Assembly (NCBI GenBank): GCA_023430565.1
Contig: JAEZAD010000291.1
Location: 1-15,971, forward strand
Direction: 5' to 3'
DNA: 15,971 nt
Origin: Verrucomicrobiota bacterium
GTDB lineage: Bacteria > Verrucomicrobiota > Verrucomicrobiia > Opitutales > Opitutaceae
Under the pieces are notes generated by a model, which was given only the letters and a program-made list of their open reading frames with translations, ran no database searches and had not been told where the DNA came from. Below are positions 14,722 to 15,971 of the stretch, piece by piece; within the stretch, counting starts at the first letter, position 1; every line of letters starts with the position of its first letter. Position numbers and translations under genes: made by a program.

Positions 14722-15971
14722 ATGAATCCACGCTGTCGCCCTTCACGCCCTGTCAGGTTGCTCCGCTGGTTGATCTCATCGGGGTCTTTGATTTTCGGAT
14801 ACGCTGCCGCCGCCGCGCCGACGCTCTACACGATCGGCGACTCCACGGTGCAGACTTATTCCTCGACCTATTATCCGCGCGCCGGATGGGGGCAGGTGCT
14901 GCCGCGGTTTTTCGATCCGGCGAAACTCGCGGTCGTGAACAAGGCCGTGGGCGGCACCAGCTCGAAGACCTTCATCGAGAACGGCCATTGGGCCAATCTC
15001 GCGCCGCTGCTGAAACCCGGCGATTTCGTCACGATTCAATTTGGGATTAACGACTCGGCGGGCGACGCGCGGCACACCGATCCCGCGACGACGTTCAAAG
15101 ACTACCTGACGTTCTACGTGAACGCGGTCCGTGGGGCCGGGGCGCATCCGATTCTCGTGACGACGCAAAATCGCAACTCGTGGAATGCCACCAGCCCGCC
15201 GACGGTTTTCCTGACGTATGCGGCCTATGCCGCCGCCACACGGGAGGTCGCCGCCGCGCTCGACGTCCCGTTGATCGATCTCGAGCAGCGCAGCAAGGAG
15301 CTGATGGAAACCGTCGGCAAAACCTACGCGACCTACTTCTTTTTTCACCACTACCCGCCGGGCGAATGGCCCAACTTTCCGAATGGCGCGGCGGACGATG
15401 TGCATTTTCAGGAAACCGGCGCGATCGAACTCGCGAAGCTGGTGATCGCCGGACTGCGCGCGCTCGAGGGCCGCGCGGAGATCGCCCCGCTGATCCCGGC
15501 GCTTCGGCCGACGTATCCGGTGGTCTTCAACGCGAGCAATCCGGCCGCCGGGCTCGTCACGCGAAGCGGTGAATTCCCCGCCACGCTCACGGTGACGGCG
15601 TATGCGTGGCCGAAAACCGGATACGCGTTCGAGGAATGGACCGGCGCGATCAGCGGCACGCGTCGGCATGTGACGTTCACGATGGGCACGGCAGCCCGGA
15701 CGATCACCGCGAACTTTTCCGGCAGCGGCAGTCCGACCACGGCCACGCTGCTTCCGGCGGAAACGGCGGGGCTCGACGGTGGCGCCTACAAGGCGACCAA
15801 TCACGGCAAGTATCACGGCTCGGGCTTTGTCGATTTTCCCACCTCGGGCGGCTCCCTCGAATTCGAAGGCGTTGACGGCGGTGCGGGCGGCAGCAGCGCG
15901 ATCGAGATTCGTTATGCATTCGCGACGGGCTCGCGCACCGGCGTGCTGACCGTGAACGGCGCGAGCCAGCC
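14722..15971 (+). CDS. Rhamnogalacturonan acetylesterase-like SGNH hydrolase with CBM35-like module, 3' part missing
   Basis: A secreted esterase of the CE12/RGAE type, which removes acetyl groups from the rhamnogalacturonan backbone; 416 residues are visible before the window ends. Signal peptide at 1-31 (arginine-rich n-region, LISSGSLIFGYAAAAA). SGNH blocks: TIGDSTVQ (37-44, nucleophile S41), GWGQVLPRFF (55-64), VGGTSSKTF (76-84, oxyanion glycine), QFGINDS (106-112, N110) and ADDVHF (224-229, D225/H228). The RGAE family usually has GHND where this protein has GIND. After the catalytic domain (to about 245) comes an InlB-B/'bacterial repeat' module (about 265-333, GYAFEEWTG, RTITANFSG). A CBM35-like carbohydrate-binding module (from about 340: LLPAETAGL, HGKYHGSGFVDF, IEIRYAFATGSR) then runs off the edge. 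The start has no clear ribosome-binding site, but the signal peptide begins there. Confidence 0.85.
   Translation, partial: MNPRCRPSRPVRLLRWLISSGSLIFGYAAAAAPTLYTIGDSTVQTYSSTYYPRAGWGQVLPRFFDPAKLAVVNKAVGGTSSKTFIENGHWANLAPLLKPGDFVTIQFGINDSAGDARHTDPATTFKDYLTFYVNAVRGAGAHPILVTTQNRNSWNATSPPTVFLTYAAYAAATREVAAALDVPLIDLEQRSKELMETVGKTYATYFFFHHYPPGEWPNFPNGAADDVHFQETGAIELAKLVIAGLRALEGRAEIAPLIPALRPTYPVVFNASNPAAGLVTRSGEFPATLTVTAYAWPKTGYAFEEWTGAISGTRRHVTFTMGTAARTITANFSGSGSPTTATLLPAETAGLDGGAYKATNHGKYHGSGFVDFPTSGGSLEFEGVDGGAGGSSAIEIRYAFATGSRTGVLTVNGASQ

Overview
The window looks like a chromosomal carbohydrate-utilisation locus from a high-GC member of the Verrucomicrobiota, most likely an Opitutaceae-type bacterium. 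This placement rests on several features: high-GC codon use, large secreted modular proteins, twin-arginine (Tat) signals on several exported proteins including a Gfo/Idh/MocA oxidoreductase, and a LacI-family regulator with a 'HPMV' hinge instead of the classical one. It is an inference from gene style, not a marker-gene identification.

Layout, left to right. Bases 1-2329 (minus strand) hold the start of a four-carbon acid sugar kinase (DUF1537 family, cut by the window edge) directly behind a predicted exported HExxH protein of the DUF4932 type. Bases 2499-5552 (minus) encode a 1017-residue secreted protein: a right-handed beta-helix, three putative-Ig (He_PIG) repeats and a LamG domain. 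A LacI-family regulator (5777-6802, plus) is divergent from it, and a second beta-helix protein related to the first (7043-9085, plus; Tat signal, HYR and Ig-like C-terminus) follows. Next is a lower-GC GNAT acetyltransferase on the minus strand that looks foreign to the locus. Then come a GH78 alpha-L-rhamnosidase-like enzyme (9778-12714, minus), a Tat-exported Gfo/Idh/MocA oxidoreductase (13005-14330, minus), and the first 416 residues of a rhamnogalacturonan acetylesterase-like SGNH esterase (14722 onward, plus), followed by an InlB-like repeat and a CBM35-like module.

How it may work together (inference). The CE12-type esterase and the GH78 enzyme both point to rhamnogalacturonan-I or another acetylated rhamnose-containing glycan. 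The two beta-helix proteins have the fold used by many pectin lyases and polygalacturonases, but I see no diagnostic catalytic motif in them. The kinase could act on a C4 sugar acid.

The main unexplained signal is regulatory. A 17-base sequence containing an inverted repeat (TTCAAT-GG-ATTGAA) occurs identically in two intergenic regions: between the first beta-helix gene and the LacI gene, and just upstream of the DUF4932-kinase pair. Weaker relatives lie upstream of the GH78, Gfo/Idh and second beta-helix genes. I propose it as the operator of the local LacI regulator. A separate perfect 16-base CpG-centred palindrome lies in the same LacI/beta-helix intergenic region. No CRISPR array, rRNA, tRNA or recognisable insertion sequence was seen.
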